This document shows, piece by piece, positions 17,927 through 26,890 of a DNA stretch of 64,000 nucleotides. The stretch's first letter is position 1; each line of letters begins with the position of its first letter. The position numbers and the translations under genes are program-made. The DNA lies in assembly GCA_021737785.1 (NCBI GenBank), contig JAIPDI010000025.1, forward strand, positions 20,385 to 84,384, in the 5' to 3' direction. Origin of the DNA: Deltaproteobacteria bacterium (lineage in GTDB: Bacteria > Desulfobacterota > DSM-4660 > Desulfatiglandales > Desulfatiglandaceae). The notes beneath the pieces were generated by a model. The model worked only from the letters and a program-made list of their open reading frames with translations, was not told where the DNA came from and searched no databases.

Positions 17927-18694
17927 TTACTCATTTTTCCATTCCGGCTTCCGCTTTTCCAGAAAGGCTTTCAGGCCCTCCTGGGCGTCGGCGGTCTTCA
18001 TGAGTTCGTCTAAATAGATCCCTTCGATAACCTTTAAGGACGGTTCCAGCTCATCCATGAGACCGGCCATGACGGCCTTTCGGGTCTTTCTCAGGACCTC
18101 GGCGCTCAGCTTGAGGTAGGGCTTGAGAAATTCCTGGGTAGCTGCCTGCAGGTCTTCCTTGCCGACCACCTTGTTGATTAGGCCCATTGCCAGGGCCTCT
18201 TGAGCGGAGATGATTCTCCCGGAGAGGATCAGGTCCATGGCGGCCTTTCTTCCGATGATTCGGGGCATGATCTGCGCGGCAATGGGGGGGAATACTCCCA
18301 CCTGTACCTCCGGCTGCCCATATTTGGCGTCATCCGAAGATATGACGAGATCGCAGAAGATGGCCAGTTCACATCCTCCGCCCAGGCACGACCCGTATAC
18401 CGAGGCCAGGGTAGGTACGCCCAGACGATCCATCAGACGGAACATCCCATGAAAGACCCCAATCATCTTGGGGGCCAGGTCCCCCATGTGTTCTCCCACA
18501 TCCACGCCGGCAGAGAAGCATTTTCCTTTGGCATCGAAGAGGACGGCCTTGAGGTCTTTCTTCCCCCGCCAGTCCTCCAGCACCTCATTGATCTCTTCCA
18601 TCATCGCGATATTCAGTATGTTGACCGGGGGCCGGTTCAAGGTGATGGTCCCCAGCCCATCCTGGAAGCCGGTCTCAATATGTTCATAAGCCAT
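17927..18694 (-). CDS. dch: cyclohexa-1,5-diene-1-carbonyl-CoA hydratase
   Basis: A 255-residue crotonase-fold enzyme that adds water to the dienoyl-CoA made from benzoyl-CoA. The oxyanion-hole segments CFSAGVDVGEHM and SVYGSCLGGGCELAIFCD are intact. The N-terminal LNRPPVNILNIAMMEEIN is close to the dienoyl-CoA hydratases (BamR) of anaerobic aromatic degraders. It lies downstream of oah and had, the enzymes that take its product, which supports the assignment over a general enoyl-CoA hydratase. The ATG at 18694 follows GAGGAG; longer readings through 18817 have no such site. Confidence 0.85.
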   Translation of the reverse strand: MAYEHIETGFQDGLGTITLNRPPVNILNIAMMEEINEVLEDWRGKKDLKAVLFDAKGKCFSAGVDVGEHMGDLAPKMIGVFHGMFRLMDRLGVPTLASVYGSCLGGGCELAIFCDLVISSDDAKYGQPEVQVGVFPPIAAQIMPRIIGRKAAMDLILSGRIISAQEALAMGLINKVVGKEDLQAATQEFLKPYLKLSAEVLRKTRKAVMAGLMDELEPSLKVIEGIYLDELMKTADAQEGLKAFLEKRKPEWKNE

Positions 18695-18841
18695 GATTAT
18701 CTCGCTCCTCTTGTTCGGGTTATCTTCATCATGGGTCAATGTCTGATCATCAACCCGGAATCGCATTTTTAAAAAAAATGGCAGGAGGGTTTGGTCTTGC
18801 CGCCCTGCCTGCCACATGGGTTCTTACCGTCAATAAGGCGA

Positions 18842-19978
18842 CTATTCCTGAGGCTTTCCAAGAACTTCCGCGAACATATCCATATCCCATCCTTTGGTTT
18901 CCGCAATGTTCTGGCGGAATTTGATAAAGTCGATGGTATCCTTGCCGGTGATCTTTTTGGTGTTAAAGGCCCCGAAGCCTAAGAAGGCTTCGCCGCCCAT
19001 GTTGGCTGCCAGCCAGTGCCTGTGGGCGTTTTTCATGGTATCCCAGAAAAATTTCTTCTTCTGGCGAACGCTGTCGATGGATTCGATAAGACATGCGGGG
19101 AAGAGATTGGCAAAGGTCCATACCATTTTATCCACTTCCTTGTCCAGGAGCTCGAAATCCGCATTGGGCTGATGTTCCTTGGCAAAGGCGCGGGCCTCTT
19201 TGGCCTCAGGACCTGTCTTGAATTCGCCATAGACGATCTCGCCGTCCTGGATATACTGATCCGTGATGATCATGGGGTTTCGGACCCACTTGCCATCCAC
19301 CTTCAGGACCGGGACAATCTTGCTGATCAGGTTCTTGGCCTTCATTTTGTAGGCGGACCACATCTCGCACGAGATACAGTTCCACATGGCGTCTTCAATG
19401 CTGAGATACCAGGGGAGAAAATCCGAGGCCCCGCCCACGGGGGCCGACCCGTGTCTGGGCCCGGCCTGTCCATAAATGGCCAGATCCGACGAAACGGCCA
19501 GGTCGCATGCCATGCCGATCTCCTGACCGCCGGCCACCCTCATGCCGTTGACCCTGCAGATAACAGGCTTTTTACAGGCGAGGATGGAATCGACCATATG
19601 GTTGAAAAGCTCCATGTACTGGCCGTATTCATCCGGTCTTCGGCTGTAGTATTCACTGTATTCCTTGGTATTTCCGCCGGTGCAGAAGGCAAAAGGCCCG
19701 GTGCCCGTAAAGACTACGGTGACAACGCTCCTGTCCAGGGAGGCGTTTTCAAACCCGGCGATGACGCCTTTCACCATCTCCGTGGTATAGGAATTGTATT
19801 GTTTAGGGTTATTGAGACGAATCCACGCCACATAAAGACCCTCCACGACGTTTCCCTGCGGATCTGTCAAGGGTCTCTTTTCATAGACCACGCACGGGGC
19901 ATCGGTTCCCCAGTGGCCGTCGGTGTGCAAAATGTGATCTTTCTTCTCATCTTCTCTCGGCATCCATTCTAAAGCCAT
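18842..19978 (-). CDS. oah: 6-oxocyclohex-1-ene-1-carbonyl-CoA hydrolase (BamA/Oah)
   Basis: A 378-residue crotonase-superfamily hydrolase that adds two waters and opens the ring to 3-hydroxypimelyl-CoA; it is a widely used marker of anaerobic benzoyl-CoA degradation. The length is right and the family signature RHGSAPVGGASDFLPWYL is present, as are the oxyanion segments CTGGNTKEYSEYY and VNGMRVAGGQEIGMACD. It lies between had and dch on the minus strand with 82 and 147 bases between genes. AGGAGGAG precedes the ATG. This is the most secure pathway marker in the window. Confidence 0.95.
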   Translation of the reverse strand: MALEWMPREDEKKDHILHTDGHWGTDAPCVVYEKRPLTDPQGNVVEGLYVAWIRLNNPKQYNSYTTEMVKGVIAGFENASLDRSVVTVVFTGTGPFAFCTGGNTKEYSEYYSRRPDEYGQYMELFNHMVDSILACKKPVICRVNGMRVAGGQEIGMACDLAVSSDLAIYGQAGPRHGSAPVGGASDFLPWYLSIEDAMWNCISCEMWSAYKMKAKNLISKIVPVLKVDGKWVRNPMIITDQYIQDGEIVYGEFKTGPEAKEARAFAKEHQPNADFELLDKEVDKMVWTFANLFPACLIESIDSVRQKKKFFWDTMKNAHRHWLAANMGGEAFLGFGAFNTKKITGKDTIDFIKFRQNIAETKGWDMDMFAEVLGKPQE

Positions 19979-20060
19979 AATGTCTCCTCCTTTTTCTTTT
20001 TAGTTGTTTCTCTGCTCTGGTTTAACGCCTCTGTTTCAAGCCTGGAACGGCTGGACCGCC

Positions 20061-21164
20061 CTAAAAATCAGGCGTGAGAACGATCCGTTTCATGGGCGGC
20101 GTCTTGTGGGCCTCGGCAAACGTCTCGGCGATGGTGCTCATGGGCCGGACTTCCACGAAGTTTGCCATGTTGATCTTGCCGCTTAAGACCATATCCAGGA
20201 CAATCGGATAATACTCGGGGAGGCATCCCCAGGTACCGATAATCTCCGCGTCAAAGGCCATTAATCGACCGATGGCGTATTCGTTTTTGGCAAGGCCGAA
20301 TCCCACCACAACCAGTTTGCCGGTGAATCCGAGCAGGGCCAGCGCAATATCCTGGCCGCCTTTGGCACCGGTGACCTCAAAAATCTTCCAACCGAAATTG
20401 GGAAGTTCGTTTTCCTTGCAGATAGTCTTAAATTCCTTGGAAACGGCCTTGGCATCCTTGTCCCTGGAATTGATGACAAAGTCAGCCCCGTACTGAAGGG
20501 ACCTGTCCAGCTTCTCCTGATTGCGGGCGATCCCGATCACCGTCTTTGCACCCAAGGCCTTGGTGATCTGACCCACATACTGGCCTACCCCGCCGGTGAT
20601 CCCCACCACCACCACATTGTCGCCCGGCTGCAGGTCGACCCGTTTGGCCGCCTGATAGGGGGTTGTGGCGGCGTCGGCCACCACGGCAAGGTGGGCGAGG
20701 GGGACATCTCCACGGGTTTTGACCTCGCACAAATCGATGCTGGGGACAGGAATATGGCTGGAAAACCCCCCATAGAGGCCGAGGCTGTTTCCGGGCATTT
20801 TCTGGTCCAGGCATCGGTTTCCGCGGCCGGTCTTGCAGAGGATACATTTCCGGCAGGGCATTACCGCAGGGATGATCACCTCTTTGCCGATCCAGGCATC
20901 ATCTCCAGCCACGACCGTCCCTGAAATTTCGTGGCCCAATGTCAAAGGGGGCTTTGATACAGTGGGGACGCCATCATAGAAATAGCCCAGGTCTGTGTGG
21001 CACACGCCGCACCCGGCCACCTCCACAAGGACCTCTCCGGCCTGCAATTCGGGAACAGGGATCTCGGTCTTCTCCAGTTTGCCGGGCGTGGACTCTTTGG
21101 TTTCCCGGTTGAATGTCGTGGGCTGAACCATCTGCCAGGTCTGAATTTTATCTGGTACTGTCAT
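20061..21164 (-). CDS. had: 6-hydroxycyclohex-1-ene-1-carbonyl-CoA dehydrogenase
   Basis: A 367-residue zinc alcohol dehydrogenase that oxidises the hydroxy-acyl-CoA with NAD+. Catalytic zinc ligands sit in GCGVCHTD and TLGHEISG, structural zinc in CRKCILCKTGRGNRC, and the nucleotide fold in GITGGVGQYVGQ. The general family is certain; the specific substrate rests on the long form of the protein and its place between an SDR gene and oah. The ATG follows an AAGGAGGATATC site. Also called bamQ in Geobacter. Confidence 0.92.
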   Translation of the reverse strand: MTVPDKIQTWQMVQPTTFNRETKESTPGKLEKTEIPVPELQAGEVLVEVAGCGVCHTDLGYFYDGVPTVSKPPLTLGHEISGTVVAGDDAWIGKEVIIPAVMPCRKCILCKTGRGNRCLDQKMPGNSLGLYGGFSSHIPVPSIDLCEVKTRGDVPLAHLAVVADAATTPYQAAKRVDLQPGDNVVVVGITGGVGQYVGQITKALGAKTVIGIARNQEKLDRSLQYGADFVINSRDKDAKAVSKEFKTICKENELPNFGWKIFEVTGAKGGQDIALALLGFTGKLVVVGFGLAKNEYAIGRLMAFDAEIIGTWGCLPEYYPIVLDMVLSGKINMANFVEVRPMSTIAETFAEAHKTPPMKRIVLTPDF

Positions 21165-21240
21165 GATATCCTCCTTGCTTCTGGATTGATGTGGTTGAGT
21201 CCCGCATACCTGAGGCGGGATTGATGGTCAATTTTTCATG

Positions 21241-21993
21241 TTAAATCATTCCGTAGCCTCCGTCCACACAGAGCAGCTGGCCGGTGATGTAGTTGCTTTC
21301 GTCTGAGGCAAGAAATACAAAAGCCGGAGAAATATCGCCGGGTTCGGCAAACCGCTTCAAGAGTATCCGGTTCATGTATATCTCTCTGAGTTTATCATCG
21401 CTTCGTATCTTCTCCGTCATATCGGTGGCCACAATGCCGAGAGAGATGACATTACAGCAAACATTATAGCGGGCCAGCTCGCGGGCAATGGACTTGGTCA
21501 TACTCAGGATGCCCCCTTTGGCAGCGCTGTAGTTGACCTGTCCCACGGTGCCCACCAGTCCCGCAACCGACATCACGTTGATGATTTTGCCGTTGTTTTG
21601 CTCCTTCATGCGCAGCCCGGCGGCCTGTGAGCAGAGAAAGGCCCCTTTCAGGTGGATATCCACCACCTGATCCCATTGGTCTTCCGTCATCTTGAGGAGT
21701 AGGGCCGGTCGGGTAAACCCTGCGTTGTTAACCAGGATGTCGATTCTGCCGAAGGTCTCAACGGCCGCCCCCACCAGGTCTTCTGCGTCTTTTTTCCGTG
21801 CCACATCCGCCTTGACGGCAACGGCCTTGGTCCCGATGGCCTGAACAGCGTTTACCGTCTCCTTAGCCGCATCTTGGTTGGAAGTGTAGTTGATGACGAC
21901 ATTCGCCCCCTGTTGTGCGAAACCGAGGGCAACGGCCTTTCCCACACCCCTGCTGCTGCCCGTTACTATTGCAACTTTGTCTTTCAATCTCAT
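21241..21993 (-). CDS. SDR family oxidoreductase, FabG-like
   Basis: A 250-residue short-chain dehydrogenase. Cofactor motif TGSSRGVGKA, NNAG at LVNNAGFTR, and the catalytic Ser-Tyr-Lys in NVMSVAG and NYSAAKGG. It is the first gene of the operon SDR-had-oah-dch, so it may act on a 3-hydroxyacyl-CoA such as 3-hydroxypimelyl-CoA, the product of Oah, or in fatty acid synthesis. Substrate is inference from position. The operator/promoter of the operon lies about 90 bases upstream. Confidence 0.88.
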   Translation of the reverse strand: MRLKDKVAIVTGSSRGVGKAVALGFAQQGANVVINYTSNQDAAKETVNAVQAIGTKAVAVKADVARKKDAEDLVGAAVETFGRIDILVNNAGFTRPALLLKMTEDQWDQVVDIHLKGAFLCSQAAGLRMKEQNNGKIINVMSVAGLVGTVGQVNYSAAKGGILSMTKSIARELARYNVCCNVISLGIVATDMTEKIRSDDKLREIYMNRILLKRFAEPGDISPAFVFLASDESNYITGQLLCVDGGYGMI

Positions 21994-22077
21994 AACTTAA
22001 CCCTCATCATCAGGTCCGCTGCCGAAGCGGAATGAAACGTTTAGGGACCTCACGGATCCGTAAAAATATAATCACAT

Positions 22078-22098
22078 TGTAATCACAATATAGTTACA
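22078..22098. promoter_or_regulatory. operator candidate of the benzoyl-CoA operon
   Basis: TGTAATCAC-N3-ATAGTTACA, an imperfect palindrome with the same TGTA/TACA ends and length as the site at oadB; 15 of 21 positions are identical. It begins 6 bases after the -10 box, at the expected transcription start. Confidence 0.65.
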
Positions 22099-22104
22099 GT
22101 GCCA

Positions 22105-22133
22105 ATTTAAAAGAAATGCCATTTTCATGTCAA
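22105..22133 (-). promoter_or_regulatory. sigma70-type promoter of the SDR-had-oah-dch operon
   Basis: On the minus strand TTGACA (22133-22128), 17 bases, TTAAAT (22110-22105). Transcription would begin within the operator candidate and run 100 bases to the SDR start codon. Confidence 0.7.
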
Positions 22134-22289
22134 GAAAAATCGAATGAGGAAGATTGCCGGGACTTTATTACCCTTTGACACGCGAAACCTTCAAATATAT
22201 ACTCTTGCCTGAGTCAGGAGGGGCCGGGGAAGGGAAACGACGTTCCCTACTGCCTACTGCTTACTATCTACTTTTTACGGGAGCCTTAC

Positions 22290-23744
22290 ATGGGCCGGAT
22301 CACCTACTACAGCACCAATAACCCGTCAGAACATGCCAGTTTCGAGACCGCATTGATGAACGGCCTTGCCTCCGATTATGGTCTGTACATGATTTCGAAG
22401 AGAGATATCCCTTCACTCCCCCCTGATGCAATTCAGGCGATGAAAGGGCAATCCTACGCACAGATCGCTTATCAGGTACTCTACCCGTTTTTAAAAGAGG
22501 ACATTGAAGGGTCGGACCTGAGGGAGATGCTCGCGGATGCCTATGATGAGGAGATCATCCCCACCCAGGTAGCCCATGTCACGGGTAAGACCCATATCAT
22601 GTGGCTGACCCGGGGCCCGACCTATTCCTTTAAGGATTATGCGGCCCGGTTTTTCGGAAGGGCCCTCAATTATTTTCTCACCCGATCGGGGTCCCGGCGG
22701 GTGGTCGTCGTGGCTACCAGCGGGGATACGGGGGGGGCCGTGGCCGATGCCCTGCATGGCCTGGAACAGATCGACAATATCGTCTTTTTTCCAAAAGGAT
22801 CTGTCACCGAAAGACAGCGGAGACAGATGACCACCCTGGCCGGCAACGTGTATGCCTTTGAGATAAACGGCGATTTTGATGTGTGTCAAGCCCTTGCCAA
22901 ACGTCTCTTAGGGGACAGGGCCTTTGCGGAGGGCCTGTTCGGGGACCCTGCGCGGTTCACCTCTGCCAATTCCATCAGCGTGGGCCGGCTCCTGCCTCAG
23001 GCCGTCTACCCTTTTTTCGCCTATTCCCGCATTGCCGCATATGACGAGCCGATGATTGCCAGCGTGCCCTCCGGGAACTTCGGAGACATGATGGGCACGG
23101 TCTTGGCCAAGGAGATGGGTCTTCCCATCCGGAAGATCGTCTGCGGCGTCAACGAGAACGATGAGTTTCCCCAATTCCTGCAAACTCAGGATTACCGGGT
23201 CAAACCCTCCAGGAAATCCCCGTCGTCTGCCATGATCGTCTCCAATCCGAGCAATTTTGCGAGACTGGTGGATCTGTATGGGGGGCATGTCTACGACAAA
23301 AGGGATGAGGAGGGAAATGTGATTCAGGAAGGCGTCATGGACGTGAGGCCGGACATGGCAGCCATGCGAAGAGATTTTTATTCCATCAGCGTCAGCAACC
23401 CGGATCACTATGCAGCCATTCGGGAGGTCTATGAGAGATTCGGGATCATCCTCGAGCCTCATGGGGCCGTGGGCTGGCGGGCCCTGGACGATTTCCTTGA
23501 ACATCATCATGACCGGCTTGCCGTCATCTATGAGACCGCGGACCCGGGGAAATTTCCCGATGACGTCAAATTGGCGATCGGCGTGACGCCGGATGTGCCT
23601 GAACGGATCGCCAGGCAGGCAACACTCAAGGAACGGATATATCGTGTCGGGGCGCCCCCCTTGCAGCGGAAGGATGGTTCCATGGCGCTGAGCGACGGGC
23701 AGTACAGGGAAGCAAGAGAGGTCCTAAGAGAGATCTTCGGCTGA
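22290..23744 (+). CDS. thrC: threonine synthase
   Basis: A 484-residue PLP enzyme that converts O-phosphohomoserine to threonine. The start MGRITYYSTNNPSEHASFETAL is of the long threonine synthase type. The PLP lysine is in PTYSFKDYAARF, the phosphate-binding loop in TSGDTGGAVADAL, and SVPSGNFGDMMG is present. It stands alone at its 5' end with a poor GGGAG site; nth follows after 22 bases. A biosynthetic housekeeping gene. Confidence 0.95.
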   Translation: MGRITYYSTNNPSEHASFETALMNGLASDYGLYMISKRDIPSLPPDAIQAMKGQSYAQIAYQVLYPFLKEDIEGSDLREMLADAYDEEIIPTQVAHVTGKTHIMWLTRGPTYSFKDYAARFFGRALNYFLTRSGSRRVVVVATSGDTGGAVADALHGLEQIDNIVFFPKGSVTERQRRQMTTLAGNVYAFEINGDFDVCQALAKRLLGDRAFAEGLFGDPARFTSANSISVGRLLPQAVYPFFAYSRIAAYDEPMIASVPSGNFGDMMGTVLAKEMGLPIRKIVCGVNENDEFPQFLQTQDYRVKPSRKSPSSAMIVSNPSNFARLVDLYGGHVYDKRDEEGNVIQEGVMDVRPDMAAMRRDFYSISVSNPDHYAAIREVYERFGIILEPHGAVGWRALDDFLEHHHDRLAVIYETADPGKFPDDVKLAIGVTPDVPERIARQATLKERIYRVGAPPLQRKDGSMALSDGQYREAREVLREIFG

Positions 23745-23766
23745 GGAATTGAAGGGTTGAGGAATT

Positions 23767-24408
23767 ATGGAAAGCGCAAAAAAGATGAAGGAAAGGGCCG
23801 GTCTGATCTACGAGACGCTGGATCCCATCTATACTCACGAAAAAACCGCTCTCACCTATAAAACCCCGTTTCAGCTCCTGGTATCAACCATCCTGTCGGC
23901 CCAGTGCACGGACAAGCAGGTGAATATGGTGACAAAGGACCTGTTCAAAAAGTACAAATCCCCCCGGGACTATGTCTCAGCGCCCATTGAAGAACTGGAA
24001 GCGGACATCCGGCCGACCGGATTCTACAAGAATAAGGCAAAATCCCTGAAGGGATGTTCTCAGGGTCTGCTGGATCTCTATGGAGGAGAGGTTCCTGCCA
24101 GCATGGAGGCGTTGATCAAGCTGCCGGGCGTGGGGAGAAAGACAGCCAACTGCGTACTGGGAGCTGCCTTTGATATCCCCGGTGTAGTGGTGGATACCCA
24201 TGTGAAGCGGCTTTCCCTTCGGTTGGGGCTCACCCAGAACGAGAATCCGGACAAGATAGAAACCGACCTTCAAAAAATCCTTCCAAAAGAGCGGTGGCGT
24301 CGCTTTTCAGACCTTCTCATCTATCACGGAAGGGCGGTCTGCAAGGCCAGAAACCCGGACCATGGCCGTTGCGTTATCTCGGCATATTGCCCATCACGAT
24401 CAATATGA
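23767..24408 (+). CDS. nth: endonuclease III
   Basis: A 213-residue DNA glycosylase/AP lyase for oxidised pyrimidines. The helix-hairpin-helix is LPGVGRKTANCVLG with catalytic lysine, and the catalytic aspartate is in VVVDTHVKRLSLRLG. The Fe-S loop is unusual: it reads C-x6-H-x2-C-x5-C (CKARNPDHGRC, then AYC), with histidine where the second cluster cysteine normally stands. A variant cluster with one histidine ligand, or a changed cluster, is possible. ATG after a GAGG site. Confidence 0.94.
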   Translation: MESAKKMKERAGLIYETLDPIYTHEKTALTYKTPFQLLVSTILSAQCTDKQVNMVTKDLFKKYKSPRDYVSAPIEELEADIRPTGFYKNKAKSLKGCSQGLLDLYGGEVPASMEALIKLPGVGRKTANCVLGAAFDIPGVVVDTHVKRLSLRLGLTQNENPDKIETDLQKILPKERWRRFSDLLIYHGRAVCKARNPDHGRCVISAYCPSRSI

Positions 24409-24436
24409 AGTGCATGATAGGAAAGGGTGAAGACAG

Positions 24437-24799
24437 ATGATGAAAATAGCAGTAAGTATCCTCCTCTTAGGGGCGTTGATGCTTGGAGGATGTGCGGAAA
24501 CCCCCTACCGGGAGTCCAAAATTCGATATCAGTATCCCAAATGGGATGATGCCACGATCCGGAAGGTGGCCAAACGGGAAGTGGAACCGGGGATGACCGG
24601 CGACATGGTGCGGGCCGCTTTGGGGATCCCTGACGCCATTTCGCGCCAGGGCGATGAGGAACGGTGGGGGTATGCGGTCATGGTAGGCGATATTCAGCCG
24701 CAGGAAGAACTGGTTTTTTTCGTTTATTTGAGGCATGGCGTCGTGACACGAACCGCCGGGGACAGGGATCGACTCAAGACACTTTCCTGGCATGACTGA
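24437..24799 (+). CDS. small lipoprotein with a BamE/SmpA-like domain
   Basis: 120 residues with a lipoprotein signal (ISILLLGALMLGGC in general form, lipobox LGGC at residue 19) and a single domain carrying VEPGMTGDMVRAALGIPD and EERWGYAV, the pattern of the SmpA/OmlA (BamE) fold: a turn of G-M-T, D-V-R-x-x-L-G-x-P, and W-x-Y. The relatives help outer membrane assembly; whether this one does is unknown. It stands between nth and a cupin gene on the same strand. Confidence 0.8.
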   Translation: MMKIAVSILLLGALMLGGCAETPYRESKIRYQYPKWDDATIRKVAKREVEPGMTGDMVRAALGIPDAISRQGDEERWGYAVMVGDIQPQEELVFFVYLRHGVVTRTAGDRDRLKTLSWHD

Positions 24800-24814
24800 G
24801 AAAGGGCAACCACA

Positions 24815-25213
24815 ATGGATATCTTGAATGTCAACGACAGGGAAGAAATGCGGATTGAGAGCTTTCCGTATAAGGGTAGATCCCTGAAGGTGCGCGAAGT
24901 GGGAATCCGATGGTTGAGCCAGGCCGGTCCCGACGATTCCCCGGAATACGGCCTCAGATTCTTTACCGTCGGCCCCGGGGGTGAAATTCCCATCCATAAT
25001 CATTTCTATGTGCAGACCATGTTTATCCTGAGCGGGCGGATGGTCGTCTATTCATATGACAGGGAGACGGATGAGCAGACCAGCGAACGGACAGTGGGAC
25101 CCCATGATATTATTTTTGTCCCCAGCATGGAGCCTCACGGCATGAAGAACGCCAGCGGGACCGAGGAGGCCACCTTCCTCTGCTGTATTGCCAATGTCTA
25201 TGAAGAGGAATGA
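24815..25213 (+). CDS. cupin domain protein
   Basis: 132 residues folding as a single cupin. The first metal motif is GGEIPIHNHFYVQTMFILSG (H-x-H and a later E/Q position filled by Q), and the second is DIIFVPSMEPHGMKN. The histidines could bind a metal; the substrate is unknown. It follows the lipoprotein gene after 15 bases. The ribosome binding site is weak. Confidence 0.8.
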   Translation: MDILNVNDREEMRIESFPYKGRSLKVREVGIRWLSQAGPDDSPEYGLRFFTVGPGGEIPIHNHFYVQTMFILSGRMVVYSYDRETDEQTSERTVGPHDIIFVPSMEPHGMKNASGTEEATFLCCIANVYEEE

Positions 25214-25569
25214 GTTCTCACGGTACGCTCATATGGCGATGATGTGCAGATGCGGGAAACAGTCCGAACTTGTCAGGAGATGATCAGGGGTTTTTATCGT
25301 CTGCAGGTCCTGCGGACGGGAAAGACCTCTGAGGGTGGATGATATAACCGACGAAATAGAGGCGTTGCTGGCCCGAATGCGATGCGATCGCATTTGATTC
25401 AGCCCATGATACGGCACTCCAGACGGTTTCCTTGACGCCGTCGCCGTCCCAGAAAGCCCGAGCCCGGGAAAAAATGGCTGGGAAGAAGGAAAAAAACACA
25501 AGCCAGTTGAGATCCAACGCCTGCAGGTGAGCTCAGCCGGGGGGTCTCCGATAGAAGCTGATTAACCCC
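25214..25569. other. gene-poor stretch
   Basis: About 350 bases. A minus-strand frame at 25284-25517 has hydrophobic and aromatic residues but no identifiable domain. Nothing else seen. Confidence 0.35.
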
Positions 25570-26184
25570 TTAACTGCGTAACCTTGCAGCGGCGGGTCTT
25601 CTGGCAGGTACATTTGAGCTGTTCACAGGTCTTTTTACTTTTTTTTCCCGCAGCCGGATGCCGTTTTCTTCAAGGTCAATCAACCTTTTTTTGTACAGAT
25701 TGCCGATGGCCTTCTTGAATGATTTCTTGCTGATGCCGAAAAGGTCGGCGATCAGCCTTGGCCGGCTCTCATCGGTGACCCGGATAAATCCCCCCTGTTG
25801 CTGCAATTCGTCCATAATTTTTCGTGACACAGCATCGACGGATTTGTAGCCGGGTCTTTGCAGACAAAGATCTATTTTCTTGTCGTCGCGCACTTTTTTG
25901 ATAAATCCGTCAATTTCCTGACCGATCTTCAGCGGCTGAAACACCTCGTTTTTATAAAGGATGCCCTTGTGGGTGCCGTTGATGTCGGCCAAAAACCCCA
26001 TCTCGGTTTGAGAGGAGATGCGCAGCGCCACCTTCTGGCCTTTAAGAAAATCATTTTTCGCCGAAATGGCCCGGCCCTTCTTATTTTCCGGCCTTAGCCT
26101 TTGAATAACCCCGGCAATAGGTGCGGATCGATCCCTGCGACTATCGATCAATGGTTCAAGAATTCGGGGACTTTTCAGCATCAT
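25570..26184 (-). CDS. CvfB-like S1/winged-helix RNA-binding protein, N-terminally short
   Basis: The C-terminal half matches CvfB/YitL: the last S1-type domain (MGFLADINGTHKGILYKNEV) and the winged helix (ADLFGISKKSFKKAIGNLYKK). The family is usually about 280 residues with further S1 domains in front; here those are missing and the first 45 residues look unrelated. The ATG at 26184 overlaps the small upstream gene by 29 bases and has no clear ribosome binding site. Either a truncated gene or a short variant with a later start. The basic tail would help RNA binding. Confidence 0.65.
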   Translation of the reverse strand: MMLKSPRILEPLIDSRRDRSAPIAGVIQRLRPENKKGRAISAKNDFLKGQKVALRISSQTEMGFLADINGTHKGILYKNEVFQPLKIGQEIDGFIKKVRDDKKIDLCLQRPGYKSVDAVSRKIMDELQQQGGFIRVTDESRPRLIADLFGISKKSFKKAIGNLYKKRLIDLEENGIRLREKKVKRPVNSSNVPARRPAAARLRS

Positions 26185-26293
26185 CGTTTTCCACCGACTT
26201 GTTTTCCTGCTTGCGTTGTTTTTTTTCCTCTTTTTTCTTTTTCTTGGCTAATTCTTTCTGGCGTTTCTGAAACTCGTAATTGGGTCTTGCCAT
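26156..26293 (-). CDS. small highly charged protein (MARPNYEF type)
   Basis: 45 residues, MARPNYEFQKRQKELAKK and then a run of Lys/Glu/Gln. Similar short proteins with the same start are common in deltaproteobacteria to my recollection; no function is known. AAAGGA lies at proper distance from the ATG at 26293; the longer frame upstream has no support. The sequence is strongly helical and low in complexity. Confidence 0.6.
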   Translation of the reverse strand: MARPNYEFQKRQKELAKKKKKEEKKQRKQENKSVENDDAEKSPNS

Positions 26294-26383
26294 GGTATTT
26301 CCTTTCAGGGTGTATGGATAGGGTCTCTGGTAACAGGGAAAGAACCTCCGCCTGTATGAAAGATTTGATGGGAAAAACGACAA

Positions 26384-26416
26384 AAAGGCATCCCCCGCTT
26401 CACAGGAGATGCCTTT
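26384..26416 (-). terminator. terminator of the cold shock gene
   Basis: AAAGGCATC pairs with GATGCCTTT across a GC-rich interior, followed on the minus strand by more T. It is about 20 bases after the csp stop codon. Confidence 0.75.
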
Positions 26417-26435
26417 AATTGCCTTTTAAAGCATG

Positions 26436-26636
26436 TTAGACAGCCGTCACATTGACAGCAGCCGGACCTTTTGGCCCTTGCTCGATGTCAAAGGTCACAC
26501 GCGCACCTTCACTGAGGGATTTAAAACCGGCTGCATTGATTGCGCTGTGATGCACAAATACATCCGGGCCGTTTTCCTGCTCGATGAACCCAAAACCTTT
26601 ATGGTCGTTAAACCATTTAACAGTTCCGTTTATCAT
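26436..26636 (-). CDS. csp: cold shock protein
   Basis: A 66-residue CSD protein. RNP1 is KGFGFIEQ and RNP2 is DVFVHHSAI, with the N-terminal [10 protein letters not shown]. It binds single-stranded RNA/DNA and melts structure. The start at 26636 has AGGAGG 8 bases upstream, and the leader region upstream is long, as is common for cold shock genes. Followed by a clear terminator. Confidence 0.95.
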   Translation of the reverse strand: MINGTVKWFNDHKGFGFIEQENGPDVFVHHSAINAAGFKSLSEGARVTFDIEQGPKGPAAVNVTAV

Positions 26637-26890
26637 AATATCATCCTCCTTTCGAAAAATTTCAACGTTACCGACTGAAGGATGACAGCGTTTGAGAAAC
26701 GGATACTTCCAACAGAAAGAAACTCTTCCGCCCAATTGGCGGCGGAACTTTATTGATAATTTATGTTAACCATCTTTATATGAATAACAAGGCAAATGCG
26801 ACTTGTCTACTGAAATTCTGCAGCTTAAGACCCTTCTTTAAGCTCCTGACTCGAGCGCAAGATCTCCATAGAATCTTGGAGCCCTGGTGC

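Noticed and set aside
19016..19972. 318-codon frame on the plus strand
   Set aside because: Antisense to oah, which carries the family signature and a good start.
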